This document shows, one piece after another, positions 9,001 through 18,726 of a stretch of DNA of 32,275 nt. A program made the position numbers and the translations under genes. The first letter of the stretch is position 1. Each line of letters opens with the position of its first letter. A model generated the notes under the pieces. It searched no databases. It was not told the DNA's origin and saw only the letters and a list, made by a program, of their open reading frames with translations. Origin of the DNA: a virus; the IMG/VR virus record IMGVR_UViG_3300025137_000158, positions 1-32,275 of that record; one strand, given 5' to 3'.

Positions 9001-12000
9001 CCACCTTCGCCAACAAAATTAGGAATGTATCCTAAGTTCACACCAGAAACTTTCACAGATACCACCTACATCACAGATACCGCCGTGATAAGAAAACACG
9101 ACGGAAGTATCATCAAAGCATACGGAGACGAACGTGATGATCTAATACTAGAACTTGAAAAAAGGATATACAATAACCTCAAAACATCTTACGATGCAAC
9201 ACTAGTGGACATCAATGATGTCGTTCCAAGTGCATTCAAGACAACTGAGTACACTACTACTGAAATAAATGACGTAATGGGCACCGACTTCTACAAGTGG
9301 GCAGGAAGAAACAACGTACAGTACATCAACAACACTGCTTTCACTGAGGGTTCGCCTTTCACTTACAATTTTGCAAGGTCTACTGACAAGTTGACTGGTG
9401 AAAAAATGGCAGGACACTGGAGAGGTGTTTACAAACATTTCTATGACACAGATGCTCCTCATATTAGACCATGGGAAATGTTTGGACATTCAGAAAAACC
9501 AACAGACTGGGAAGCCACGTACGGTGCGGCACCATACACCTCTGGAAACAGTGTTCTATGGAATGCCATTGCAACAGAAACAGGCAGATACGGTAAACCT
9601 GGCATAGAATCTTACCTTCCTGTTGACGCTTCAGGAAACTTGTTAGATCCGTTGGCGGCCGGACTTGTATTACAGTATGACATACCAGGCAGGCAGAACG
9701 CCTGGAAGTTTGGTGATCATGCACCAGCAGAAACTTCTTGGAGAAGATCTAGTTCATACCCGTTCAGTGTCATAAAAGTATTGGCACTAACAAAACCTGC
9801 AAAATTTTTCTCTAACCTATTTGATCCTTCAAGATTAAGCACTAATATTTCGGGCAACCAAATAGATTCAGACACGTCAGTAAGAAGAACTTTAGCAAAT
9901 GCCAAATATCATTTGGAGACATCCACAGACAACAACACAGGGGTAACCACGAAGTATCTTACAGCAGGTTATCAGCCAATCATAGTCAATTATTTGATAT
10001 CTAGAAATTTGAATCCTAAAACTTTCTATTATGACAAAATGAAAGGTATCACAGTGCAACTTGGATATAAATTAGGAGGATTCACAGACAAGGACAACAT
10101 AAAGGTTCTCACTGACAGTGTGTCTCCTGGTTCAACGTCAGGATCAAAATTCATCCCAGATGAAAACTACAAGATTCTTTTCAGAACTTCTAATCCTGTA
10201 AACAGTTTCTACTACAGTGGTGTGCTTGTAGAAAGGAACACAGATGTAAGTAGAGATGGTTCAACGTTGTTGGGAGGTTTTAAAGTGCTTGGTTACAGCA
10301 CTGCAAAACCGTATTTCAATTTTAACTATCCTATTAAAGCCACGACGTCTAACGCGATATCAGTTCCAGGTTCAGTACGGGTTGAACAATATAGCACATT
10401 CCGAGAAACAACACAAACCATTCCTTATGGTCATGTGTTTAACACCATACAGGATGTCACTGACTTCTTGTTTGGATACGGACACTGGCTTGAATCACAA
10501 GGGTTTAGATTCAATAAATTCTCTAATGAATTAAAAGAGACACTGAACTGGAGAAACGCTGTGCGAGAGTTTTTATTCTGGACAACGCAGGAATGGGCGT
10601 CAGGATCTGCTATCACAGTGTCACCGGCGGCGGACGGATTTGAATTAGATACAAATAACAGCATAGTTGGAAAATTACGTAACCTTGCAGGAGACTACTC
10701 ACTGTTAGATTCCGGCGGAAGGAAAATAGATATAAAAGAAGTTTCAACGAAACGTATCGGCAAGACATTTGAACTTGGGATTAAATCGGACTCAGTGGGC
10801 CTATACAATGTTGCACTAAACACTGTGCAAAAAGAACACATGCTATTGTTTGACAACAAGACTGTGTTCTCAGATATAATCTATGAACCATTTACAGGAT
10901 TCCGACAGCAAAGGTTGAAATTAGTTGGCTGGAAGACAGGCGGATGGAACGGTGATTACTACGCACCAGGCTTTGTTTTTGATTCTGCACAAGTGACATA
11001 TTGGGTGGCCAACACGGACTACAGGTTAGGAGACAGTGTTGAATACCAAGGAAAGTTCTACGTTGCTAAAATTAACCACAATAGTTACAGCAAGTTTGAT
11101 TCCAGTAATTGGACCTTGAAAGATAGTAAACCATCGCCACAGTTAATTCCTAACTTTGACTACAAAATCTCACAGTTCAATGATTTCTATGAGTTGGAAA
11201 CAAACAACTTTGATGAATCACAACAGCAACTTGCACAGAGATTGATAGGTTATCAAAGCAGAGATTATTTAGAAAATTTATTTGTAAATGACGTTTCGCA
11301 GTATAAGTTTTACCAAGGTTACATCAGAGAAAAAGGAACCCAAAATGCAATAGACAAAATACTTAAGGCAAAATATGAAGGCGAGGACATCACGCTCGAC
11401 ATGTATCCAGAATGGATGATACGTACAGGAAATTTTGGAAACACAGATTCGATAGAAAATATTCAAATTATTCTCAAGGATGATGAGATATCATCCAATC
11501 CACAGAGTATAGAACTACTAGATAACAGCAATGATACCAAAGAGTACGCAAGATCGGAGGGTATTGTCAAAGACGATTTTTATTACACACCTGTTGAATA
11601 CACTGCGTCTACTACATTCAAGAGATTAGACTACACCAAGCAAGGTGTCAGCAGAGACACAGCACAGGTATTCAAGACAGCAGGGTATCCACAACTTACA
11701 CAGGTACAACACACATTCTTTAATATTGCTGACGTGACAGGACTAGACGTAAATGCATTGAACAAAAACGATCTTATTTGGTTTGCTAACAAAAGCAATA
11801 ACGATTGGGACGTGGTGAGATTGACAAACATCAAGATTACCATTGAAAATATTAATTTGATAAATGACTCTACTCAGTTGGAGATAACTTTTTCAGGCAG
11901 TCATAACCTAACTGCCGGTACAACCAGCACCCAGGCAGACTACTTTGCAATATCAAACAGTGAAGAAGAAACTCTCAACGGCGTGTACCAAGTACAAGCA

Positions 12001-15000
12001 ACGCCAGATCACAAAACTGTGATCATAGACTACGATGGCAACGTTGGATTCATACCTGGACTAGAGGATGGATCTACAGCGGACAGTTACGGAAACGTTT
12101 ACAAATTTATTTCGGTTAGGTTGAATTCGATGGACAACGTCAATGACCTTTTACAATTTGATGAATACGTTGACAAAAACGTTTCGATAGGCCAGGAGGG
12201 CGACAAGGTTTTTGCAGACGCAGACAGTTCAGGTTTATGGAGAGTGTATGAGAAGCAAGATCCTTACACTTCTACTTTAGTACTGTCACCAGACTCCAGC
12301 ACAGCAGAACAGGAATTCGGACATAGGATAGTTGCTCGTAACGATGGAAGAACAGTTGTTGCATCTGCTCCAGGAAAAGCACAAGGCGAGGTGCACTTCC
12401 TATTCAGGTCGTCAACAGAAGCAGGCACTGCCTTACAGACCCAGGCAACAGTAACAATGACTGAAAACGATGACAACACCAGCAGACTTGGAGAATCGTT
12501 GTCGATGAGTACAGATGAAAACTTTGTGGTTGCAGGAGCACCTTACACCAACACTATAGGATCGGATGGAAGCACAAGGTTCAATGATTCAGGATTGGTC
12601 AAACTTTATCTATGGGATCCAAGTTCATTTAGGTACGGAATATTAAACACAATAAGTCCGCCCGTAGATGCGGCATCACAGAATTTTGGTTGGGCACACA
12701 AAGTATCAGAACCAGGCACGTCTTCGGTAAGGGCCACACCTGACAAATACTTGTTTGTGTCTGCCCCCGGACACACTAGTGACACAGGTAGGGTGTACAT
12801 GTACACTTGGGGAATAGGTGCAGATGGTTCCACTTATGACAGTTGGACACAGGACTACACTATAGAAGCGCCGGATGGTGGATCAGGACAGAGATTTGGA
12901 CACAGGATAGCCGCAAACGACAACGGTGACATCCTTGCAGTGAGTTCGGTTGCACCAGGAAACGCTGGTAAGGTGGAGATATTCATAAAGACATCACAAA
13001 GCAACGACGGAAGCACACAAAATTCATTTGCACTTGCCCAGACACTGACTGGAGTGGCCAGTGACGGTTCAACAGTAAACACAAAATTTGGTGATGCAAT
13101 AGCAATGAGCAAAGACGGTACAACACTTATAATCGGGGCACCTGGTGTTGACGGTACAACAGATCCTGATGCAGGTGCAATTTATTACTACAAGTGGAAT
13201 GCCGATGATTCAACAAACACTTACACATTACAACAGACAATAAGTGCTCCAAGTTCACATACCAACATGAAATTTGGAACCAGCATTGATTGTAACCATG
13301 ATGGGTCGAGGCTTATTATAGGTGCTGAAAATTTTGCGAGCTCGAGAGAAATGAAATTTGACAGTGGTGAAACAACATTTGATCTTCAAGACACAAACTT
13401 TGTTGATAATAACACGGGTTCAGGCGGTGCATTTACGGCCACTATGTATAATACCAAGTATGTGGTTGATGACAGATTGATGGGCAACAATGTAAATGAG
13501 AACGACGACTTTGCACGAGGTGTGTGCGTAGTGGACAACACAGTGCTGGTGGGAGCACCAAAGGATGACGGAAATGCGGGATCGGATGGAAGCACGAAAA
13601 TTACAAATGACGGAACGGTATTATGCTCTGACCTTACAAAAAATGGCGATTATGCTTGGAGTAACTTGGTAACTGAAACTGCATTTATCGACATAGAAAA
13701 ATTAGGCAAGGTTTTTGAATTCAGCAGTCGGACAAAACAGTTACAAGATTACTATGACTTATATGATCCTGTAAAAGGCAGAATCCTTGGAATAGCAGAC
13801 AGAGAGATCAACATCAAGACATCTTGGGATCCTGCTCACTACAATTTTGGCGCCAATGCAAACAGCAAGACTCATTGGGCAGAGGAACACCTGGGAGAAG
13901 TTTGGTGGGATCTGTCTAAAGTAAAATGGCTGTGGTACGAACAGGATACACAAGAATATAAAACTAACCACTGGGGACAGATATTCCCTGGTTCCAGCAT
14001 CGACATTTACGAATGGGTTGAATCAAGATTGCTTCCAAGTCAAAACACTAATGGAACTGCTCTCCACGGAGATGATTCTCAGTACACAGTGGTACAAACG
14101 TATGATTCTAAATTGGACACTTTTGTAAATGTGTATTACTACTGGTTAAAAGACCTGACAAGTATTCCAAGCAACAGTGTTGTGACTAGAAAAAACACAG
14201 TGGGATTTGTTGCCAACCTGATCAGCAATCCGAAACTCTTCGGCATGAAATACTACGCAGTGAGTGACACAAATAAATTAATTCTTAACAATGTTAAGGG
14301 ACTTAACAAATCAGAAATAGTTTTGAATATAGATATAAGATCGAACACGTTCGGTGGTGACTCACACAGTGTCTGGAAACTAGCACGTGAGGGAGATAAG
14401 GACTACAGACCAGGAGCGTACCTCGAGACAAGATGGTGGGATTCGTTGATCGGTAAAAATACTGCAGGCGACTTAGTGCCTGACCTCAATTTGCCTGTGA
14501 ACGAAAGATACGGTAACAACATCAGACCAAGACAGAGTTGGTATGTTGATAGGTATTCATCCCTTAAAGAAATAATCGATTACGCAAATAGTGTGTTGCT
14601 GAAATATCAATTGGTGGGACAATTCAACTTAGACAATCTTGACGCCAAAGATCCAGAGCCCACAGCACAGAGCCTGGAGTGGGACGGTTCGGTAGACACA
14701 TACGCTGAACTGACCTACATCAACACAGCGGATCTGTCTGGTAATGTGAACTACCTAGTGAAAGCAGACGAGACTGCGAACAATTACTGGGCAATATACC
14801 AATGGACCGGCACAGAATGGTCGAGGACAAGACTGCAAACATACAACACATCAGCCTATTGGAGTTACGTTGACTGGTATGGCACAGATCCAGATATACA
14901 CGAAATGATACACAGCGAAAACACACCGATCGACAAGCAAGTAACATTTCAGTACGAACTAGACACATTGGATCTCGCAATAGGTAAACACGTGAAAGTG

Positions 15001-18000
15001 ACCAACGCAGACACAGGTGGATGGAAATTGTTTATGAAAAATGCAGACGGGTGGATTAACGTCGGCACAGAGAATGGCACCATTAGATTAGCGACTACGC
15101 TTTATGATTATTCGCAAGACGCAACAGGATTTGCAGGACAGGACAACTTTGATGATAATTTCTTCGACCAAGAACCTGCAACAGAAACACGAAATATTTT
15201 GACTGCATTGAGGGATGATCTATTCATCAATGACCTTGCAGGTGAGTACAACACATTATTCTTTACAGGTCTAAGGAGTGTGCTTTCAGAACAAACTTAC
15301 GTAGATTGGATGTTCAAAACTTCATTCGTCAATGTTACAAACTCTGTAAGGAAATTAGATCAGAGGAAAACTTACACCAGCGGGACCGACAGTTGGATAG
15401 AAAGTTACATCAACGAAGTTAAACCTTTCCATACAAAATTAAGGGAGTACAAACTAGGATACACAAACACAGAAACGCAAGACGGTATATACACAGACTT
15501 TGACAATCCTCCGTTCTATGACGAATCCACAGGCAAGATAAGATCTTTAAGCATCCAAGGCGACTCGAGCAAACTGTCAGAGTACCCATGGCAGATGTGG
15601 CACGATTACTACAGTAAACACGTTCAGTCTATCACTGTGTACCATGGAGGTTCAGGATACGAAACACCACCTACTGTGTCTATCACAGTTGATGATTCAT
15701 CTACCGAAACTGCGGCGACTGCCACAGCGATCGTGCAGGATGGTGTTGTTACAAAAATTACTGTCACAGGAATAGGTTCAAACTACATCAAGACTCCAAC
15801 GGTTGTTCTGACAGGCGGCAAGGCCGACGGCTCTGCGCCATCAGACCCTGCCAAAGCATATGCTAACCTGAACAACGATCTAGTAAGAGAGTTCGACACC
15901 ACTATTAAATTTGATAGAGTCTCAAGCACTTCACAGGTAGTGGACTGGACGGCCAGCACTGCATACGCATACAACGATTTAATCAGACACAGCAATCAGT
16001 TGTACAAGGTAACAAATGCATTCACGTCAAGCACAGATTTCGATGACAACATCGGAAGCGTATACAAAATATATGGAAATGAAACTGGATTGACAGCGGC
16101 AGACAGGACCAAAGGTTTTTACACACCTGGATCCAACATGCCAGGCAACGAACTTGATCAGGTAATGACAGGCGTTGACTATGGCGGAACAATGGTTACA
16201 GGGCTTTTGTTCTCGCAAGAAGCAGGTTGGGACAAAGCGGGCTGGTATGATTTTCCATGGGACAATTATGGAGACTCAAGGGTCAAAGCCTTTAGGGCAG
16301 ATGGTTCTACTGCTTCATACACTTTTGATTCTGCACCAGCAAGTACAGAAGTATACCAAGTCTATCTTACACAAGATGACAGCACAAGGAGAAAACTTTC
16401 AGACGTAATCAACGGAGACGGTTCAACGGCAACATTTAGCATTAGTGAAACGCCAGAAGAAAATGCATTGGTAGAATTTATCCCATTTGATGATGACGGT
16501 GTATTGACACCAACAGATGACAGGACGCTGGACTCAATAGTAAAAGGTGGACTGTTCACATCAGCACTCGGACACGCACCAAGTGATATACTTTTAGAGG
16601 GAGATGATTTCGTGTCACCAGACACAAGTTACGCTCCTGAAGAGACTGTGCCAGGGCAACTATTTGACACACTGGACATCAAGGTATACACATCTCCAGA
16701 GTCAGGGGTGCCATTCATAAGTGAAAAGAATTACAGAGGTGACGGAACTACAACAATCTTCAGTATCGGTGACTTCCCGGGATCACTTGGGTCGGTGACT
16801 GTCGCTGTAGACGGAACAGTTAAGAAACTTACAACAGATTACACGATAAATGTTGGTAACAAAACAATTACATTTGGAACAGCACCAGCCAACCACACTG
16901 TGATATCAACCAAAGTTTTTGCCATATCAGGTGAGAACTACAGGGTTTTGAACACTTACACTGGTGATGGAAGCACAACGGCATATTTGACATCAACAAG
17001 AGGTGAGTTCAACCTAGATTCAACAACATCAGACATCTATGTTACTGTGGACGGTGTGCCGACAACTTCGTACACAACTACTAACACTGCAAACACAATT
17101 ACGGTTGTGTTCAACTCCGCTCCAGCGGCAAGTTCTTTTATACAGATAGCAGGCTTCAACAAGACAACAACTTCGACAAGGAGTTTTGCCAGTGTGAGAA
17201 ATGAGGTTATCACGTATGATGGATCTACAAACAGATACACTTTGACATATCCGCCCGGAGCAATAGGACCACTTTCTGGTTTGACGCTGATAGAATTGAA
17301 TGGAAAAATGTTGCGTGGCCCAGACATAAGTTACTATCTAGGTGACGGCACCACTACAAGATTCTTGTTTAATAATTTGACCGGGATAGGTGAGGATTCC
17401 TCGTGGACAAACGAATTAGGTGAAGACTCGACAGTAGATCCTTCCAAAACGATAACAAGTGCATCGCAGATACAGGTCCATAAAAATGGAGTGCTACAGA
17501 CTCTCAGCACAGACTACACTGTTGATTTGGCAGGTGTTTCAACAACAGCAGACTCATCATTGTCAACGGCAGACACCACTTCTATAACCACAGACGTGGC
17601 AGGAAATCCTGACAGAATAAGTTTCACAACAGCGCCTTCGGCCAACGATGTCATTGCAATTACTACATTGGTGGACTACCAGTACTACAACGAGGGCACA
17701 GACATTATTTTAGATCCTGCTGAATTGACCGCAGATGGAAATCCAATTTCATTGAATGATAAACTTTCCGTTACTACTATTAACAATGCACTTGGTACTA
17801 AATTTAGACGTGAGACCTTGGCAGGAAGCACAAGATCAGCGGCATACCCTAATGCAACAGAAGGAAAATTCCATTTAAGATTTGATACTTTAAATGCTGG
17901 TTACACATTTGTTTGGCTAAACGGTGTCCAACTAATACAGGGATATGATTACACTGTAACCAAAAATGTTATTACTGTTGTTGGAAGAACAATAGCAACA

Positions 18001-18723
18001 ACAGACAGATTAGATGTGCTTTACTTTGCACTTGACTCGGCGACCAGTGCAACAGGATTTAGAATCTTCAAAGATATGTTGAATAGAACTTTCTATAAAC
18101 GTATTAGCAAAACCTCAACCACAAAATTAACAATAGACATGACAGCAGGAATTCAGGAGATGACTGTTGAAGACGCAACACTGTTGCCTTCACCAAACGC
18201 ATCTGCAAATGTTCCTGGAGTTGTGTTTGTTGACAAAGAGAGAATAGAATACTTTACAAAATCAGGTAACACGTTGGGACAACTTAGACGTGGAACACTT
18301 GGAACAGGAATTAAGGAGCATGGATCAGGCACTGAAGTGGTAGATGCGTCTGGTACTCAAACCATCCCTTATGCGGACACTGTGTACACCAACACCTTTA
18401 CAGGTGACGGTAGCACGGCTACGTTTACACTATCACAAGCACCATCATCCGCTAGTGAGTTAGACATATTCATTGGTGGCCAACGATTGTTGCTCACTAG
18501 CGAGGATGGATCAACTATAAACTATTCTGTGGACGGAAGCACCACTGCTGTTACTTTAAGCACAGTACCTGCTTCAGGCACACAGATCAAGATATTACAC
18601 AAGAAAGGACAGGTCTGGTACACGGCACAAGATGGTAATCCAGCAGATGGTAAAGGATTACAGGCTTCAACTACTCAACAGGCTAAATTCATTGCTAATG
18701 AGCCTACAAACGCACCTGAATAA
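6037..18723 (+). CDS. Giant multidomain virion structural protein (4228 residues), baseplate/tail associated
   Basis: This single frame fills 12.7 kb right after gp6, the slot of T4 gene 7, but its length (T4 gp7 is 1032 residues) and domains do not let me assign gp7. Visible parts in order are: an N-terminal region with HLPAFYRTDANQKF; a cupredoxin-like domain at 204-284; a region with WSRYNRWFH and AKRPIIEFD; a HQHEGPLLPAIFNL segment; a KLGMYPKFTPETF and RDDLILELEKRIYNN segment; a WRRSSSYPF and ALTKPAKFF segment; a W-Y-Y-type sugar-binding-like motif near 11002-11121; a seven-blade FG-GAP-like propeller at about 2091-2538; a GSGYETPPTVSI-type repeat; and several G-D-G-S/T beta repeats up to the end. 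I recall several of these segments from large structural proteins of marine T4-like phages. I see no signal peptide or membrane segment. It starts by one-base overlap with gp6, with AGGA five bases upstream. A wedge, rim or fibre-anchoring role is inferred from position only. Confidence 0.8.
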   Translation: MADNPTNSLTNNEVVKQGTNEYRRTVQHLPAFYRTDANQKFLASTMDPLVQKGSLERLDGFIGRQDAYTREVTDRYLPATSRDRVAYQLEPTVTYTTRDTVSVNPEDQVKFTGTYDDYINQIKYFGGKVNNHDRLNKETVYSWNPAIDYDKLVNYREYYWMPSGPGSIEIDTVGPSAVVEYSVENLLKGAYNFTHRENENNPELKLYRGNTYKFNVNARGHPFYIMTEPYKDGSTNLFYTSGVTNAGADEGTVTFVVPTDAPDILYYQCGNHDAMYGILQIKTASSTTEINVEDDIVGVKNYSLRTLNLSNGMKIKFKNYNVASAYQDKEYYVEGVGDAITLTDVDDLITPGSYATETTVLYDTVGYDSRPYAKSFYTPDSKDYITIKRDSLDHNAWSRYNRWFHRSVIEATADVSGFTPSLDEDDRAKRPIIEFDSGLALYNHGTVAKRSVTVFDTVTTDAFSDVVGQAGYIIDGITLSQGMRAVFAADTDSIVKNKIYEVNFVTAGDSTQVINLTEASDATPANDESIFIEFGTVNQGKTFYYDSTTEKYEDAQQKTGVNQQPLFAMFDESHTSFADPTAYPNSTFAGAKVFEFATSDSATEDTVLGIKVKYNTINNVGDIVFESDHTSGTFTYKSGTTTVTKNLAEGHLHYTTGRATHNSRSAWIKRTTESKQRVIRTFIVDAKEKKLFPIDFYKDSAELTDIEQSVSVNGIRKTLTTDYTIVNGTKNKYIKFNEDQEVNDQIRIAGSSSADKVADKGIYEIPENLSTNALNAALGTFTYGQVLNHVRDILDKNQELTGAVPGVSNLRDKPDARLKGGSIHQHEGPLLPAIFNLIDQESNFVTAVEHVSQEYEKWYNAFLTNATGTAYEGVASDRVDEIITAITPGRNSSFPFYYEDMLGWGENVSTRTYTVLGSSQVDYALDSQHDITTLSNRAVYVYLNDTQLLLGTDYTFSTTDDSINITKTLAEGDKIVIKDYADTTGSYMPPSPTKLGMYPKFTPETFTDTTYITDTAVIRKHDGSIIKAYGDERDDLILELEKRIYNNLKTSYDATLVDINDVVPSAFKTTEYTTTEINDVMGTDFYKWAGRNNVQYINNTAFTEGSPFTYNFARSTDKLTGEKMAGHWRGVYKHFYDTDAPHIRPWEMFGHSEKPTDWEATYGAAPYTSGNSVLWNAIATETGRYGKPGIESYLPVDASGNLLDPLAAGLVLQYDIPGRQNAWKFGDHAPAETSWRRSSSYPFSVIKVLALTKPAKFFSNLFDPSRLSTNISGNQIDSDTSVRRTLANAKYHLETSTDNNTGVTTKYLTAGYQPIIVNYLISRNLNPKTFYYDKMKGITVQLGYKLGGFTDKDNIKVLTDSVSPGSTSGSKFIPDENYKILFRTSNPVNSFYYSGVLVERNTDVSRDGSTLLGGFKVLGYSTAKPYFNFNYPIKATTSNAISVPGSVRVEQYSTFRETTQTIPYGHVFNTIQDVTDFLFGYGHWLESQGFRFNKFSNELKETLNWRNAVREFLFWTTQEWASGSAITVSPAADGFELDTNNSIVGKLRNLAGDYSLLDSGGRKIDIKEVSTKRIGKTFELGIKSDSVGLYNVALNTVQKEHMLLFDNKTVFSDIIYEPFTGFRQQRLKLVGWKTGGWNGDYYAPGFVFDSAQVTYWVANTDYRLGDSVEYQGKFYVAKINHNSYSKFDSSNWTLKDSKPSPQLIPNFDYKISQFNDFYELETNNFDESQQQLAQRLIGYQSRDYLENLFVNDVSQYKFYQGYIREKGTQNAIDKILKAKYEGEDITLDMYPEWMIRTGNFGNTDSIENIQIILKDDEISSNPQSIELLDNSNDTKEYARSEGIVKDDFYYTPVEYTASTTFKRLDYTKQGVSRDTAQVFKTAGYPQLTQVQHTFFNIADVTGLDVNALNKNDLIWFANKSNNDWDVVRLTNIKITIENINLINDSTQLEITFSGSHNLTAGTTSTQADYFAISNSEEETLNGVYQVQATPDHKTVIIDYDGNVGFIPGLEDGSTADSYGNVYKFISVRLNSMDNVNDLLQFDEYVDKNVSIGQEGDKVFADADSSGLWRVYEKQDPYTSTLVLSPDSSTAEQEFGHRIVARNDGRTVVASAPGKAQGEVHFLFRSSTEAGTALQTQATVTMTENDDNTSRLGESLSMSTDENFVVAGAPYTNTIGSDGSTRFNDSGLVKLYLWDPSSFRYGILNTISPPVDAASQNFGWAHKVSEPGTSSVRATPDKYLFVSAPGHTSDTGRVYMYTWGIGADGSTYDSWTQDYTIEAPDGGSGQRFGHRIAANDNGDILAVSSVAPGNAGKVEIFIKTSQSNDGSTQNSFALAQTLTGVASDGSTVNTKFGDAIAMSKDGTTLIIGAPGVDGTTDPDAGAIYYYKWNADDSTNTYTLQQTISAPSSHTNMKFGTSIDCNHDGSRLIIGAENFASSREMKFDSGETTFDLQDTNFVDNNTGSGGAFTATMYNTKYVVDDRLMGNNVNENDDFARGVCVVDNTVLVGAPKDDGNAGSDGSTKITNDGTVLCSDLTKNGDYAWSNLVTETAFIDIEKLGKVFEFSSRTKQLQDYYDLYDPVKGRILGIADREINIKTSWDPAHYNFGANANSKTHWAEEHLGEVWWDLSKVKWLWYEQDTQEYKTNHWGQIFPGSSIDIYEWVESRLLPSQNTNGTALHGDDSQYTVVQTYDSKLDTFVNVYYYWLKDLTSIPSNSVVTRKNTVGFVANLISNPKLFGMKYYAVSDTNKLILNNVKGLNKSEIVLNIDIRSNTFGGDSHSVWKLAREGDKDYRPGAYLETRWWDSLIGKNTAGDLVPDLNLPVNERYGNNIRPRQSWYVDRYSSLKEIIDYANSVLLKYQLVGQFNLDNLDAKDPEPTAQSLEWDGSVDTYAELTYINTADLSGNVNYLVKADETANNYWAIYQWTGTEWSRTRLQTYNTSAYWSYVDWYGTDPDIHEMIHSENTPIDKQVTFQYELDTLDLAIGKHVKVTNADTGGWKLFMKNADGWINVGTENGTIRLATTLYDYSQDATGFAGQDNFDDNFFDQEPATETRNILTALRDDLFINDLAGEYNTLFFTGLRSVLSEQTYVDWMFKTSFVNVTNSVRKLDQRKTYTSGTDSWIESYINEVKPFHTKLREYKLGYTNTETQDGIYTDFDNPPFYDESTGKIRSLSIQGDSSKLSEYPWQMWHDYYSKHVQSITVYHGGSGYETPPTVSITVDDSSTETAATATAIVQDGVVTKITVTGIGSNYIKTPTVVLTGGKADGSAPSDPAKAYANLNNDLVREFDTTIKFDRVSSTSQVVDWTASTAYAYNDLIRHSNQLYKVTNAFTSSTDFDDNIGSVYKIYGNETGLTAADRTKGFYTPGSNMPGNELDQVMTGVDYGGTMVTGLLFSQEAGWDKAGWYDFPWDNYGDSRVKAFRADGSTASYTFDSAPASTEVYQVYLTQDDSTRRKLSDVINGDGSTATFSISETPEENALVEFIPFDDDGVLTPTDDRTLDSIVKGGLFTSALGHAPSDILLEGDDFVSPDTSYAPEETVPGQLFDTLDIKVYTSPESGVPFISEKNYRGDGTTTIFSIGDFPGSLGSVTVAVDGTVKKLTTDYTINVGNKTITFGTAPANHTVISTKVFAISGENYRVLNTYTGDGSTTAYLTSTRGEFNLDSTTSDIYVTVDGVPTTSYTTTNTANTITVVFNSAPAASSFIQIAGFNKTTTSTRSFASVRNEVITYDGSTNRYTLTYPPGAIGPLSGLTLIELNGKMLRGPDISYYLGDGTTTRFLFNNLTGIGEDSSWTNELGEDSTVDPSKTITSASQIQVHKNGVLQTLSTDYTVDLAGVSTTADSSLSTADTTSITTDVAGNPDRISFTTAPSANDVIAITTLVDYQYYNEGTDIILDPAELTADGNPISLNDKLSVTTINNALGTKFRRETLAGSTRSAAYPNATEGKFHLRFDTLNAGYTFVWLNGVQLIQGYDYTVTKNVITVVGRTIATTDRLDVLYFALDSATSATGFRIFKDMLNRTFYKRISKTSTTKLTIDMTAGIQEMTVEDATLLPSPNASANVPGVVFVDKERIEYFTKSGNTLGQLRRGTLGTGIKEHGSGTEVVDASGTQTIPYADTVYTNTFTGDGSTATFTLSQAPSSASELDIFIGGQRLLLTSEDGSTINYSVDGSTTAVTLSTVPASGTQIKILHKKGQVWYTAQDGNPADGKGLQASTTQQAKFIANEPTNAPE
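6646..6888 (+). other. Cupredoxin-like domain inside the giant structural protein
   Basis: Residues about 204-284 begin LKLYRGNTYKFNVNARGHPF, continue with a GTVTFVVPTDAPDILYYQC strand pair and end NHDAMYGILQI. The potential type 1 copper ligands are all present: His221, Cys269, His272 and Met275. The C-x2-H-x2-M spacing is the one found in amicyanin-type cupredoxins. Copper binding is inferred from these residues; a purely structural use of the fold is also possible. Confidence 0.7.
12307..13650 (+). repeat. Seven FG-GAP-like propeller blades in the giant structural protein
   Basis: Seven segments share the pattern F/L-G at the start, a D/N-G turn, a V/I-x-x-A-P-type strand and then a G-x-V-Y/F strand. 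Examples are EFGHRIVARNDGRTVVASAPG, shortened here to its core RTVVASAPG, then NFVVAGAPYT, KYLFVSAPGH, DILAVSSVAPG, TTLIIGAPGV, SRLIIGAEN and NTVLVGAPKDD. This matches the FG-GAP repeats of integrin-alpha-type beta-propellers, which commonly have seven blades. The last two blades carry longer insertions. Binding to a partner protein or a surface sugar is a reasonable inference. Confidence 0.7.
16290..18630 (+). repeat. Series of G-D-G-S/T beta-repeat domains at the C-terminal end of the giant protein
   Basis: Units open with a short motif such as ADGSTASYTF, GDGSTATFSI, GDGTTTIFSI, GDGSTTAYLT, YDGSTNRYTL, GDGTTTRFLF and GDGSTATFTL. Most continue with a strand of the type V-x-V-D/N-G-x, then T/S-DYT, then F-x-x-A/V-P. 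Spacing is irregular, and one long segment with LRRGTLGTG interrupts the last two. They look like small immunoglobulin-like or stalk domains that arose by duplication. I cannot assign a known family name from the sequence alone. Confidence 0.6.
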
Positions 18724-18726
18724 ATA
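18719..18726 (+). promoter_or_regulatory. T4-type late promoter box overlapping the stop codon of the giant gene
   Basis: AATAAATA spans the TAA stop at 18721-18723. It matches seven of eight bases of the T4 late consensus. Six bases separate it from the ATG at 18733, so a start site at the usual distance would fall at about 18732 and give a leaderless message. No Shine-Dalgarno site is visible in this gap. Confidence 0.5.

Noticed and set aside
6037-18723. Tail tape measure protein as the identity of the giant gene
   Set aside because: It is beta-rich with folded domains and has no long coiled-coil or membrane segments; it also lies after the baseplate genes rather than before them.
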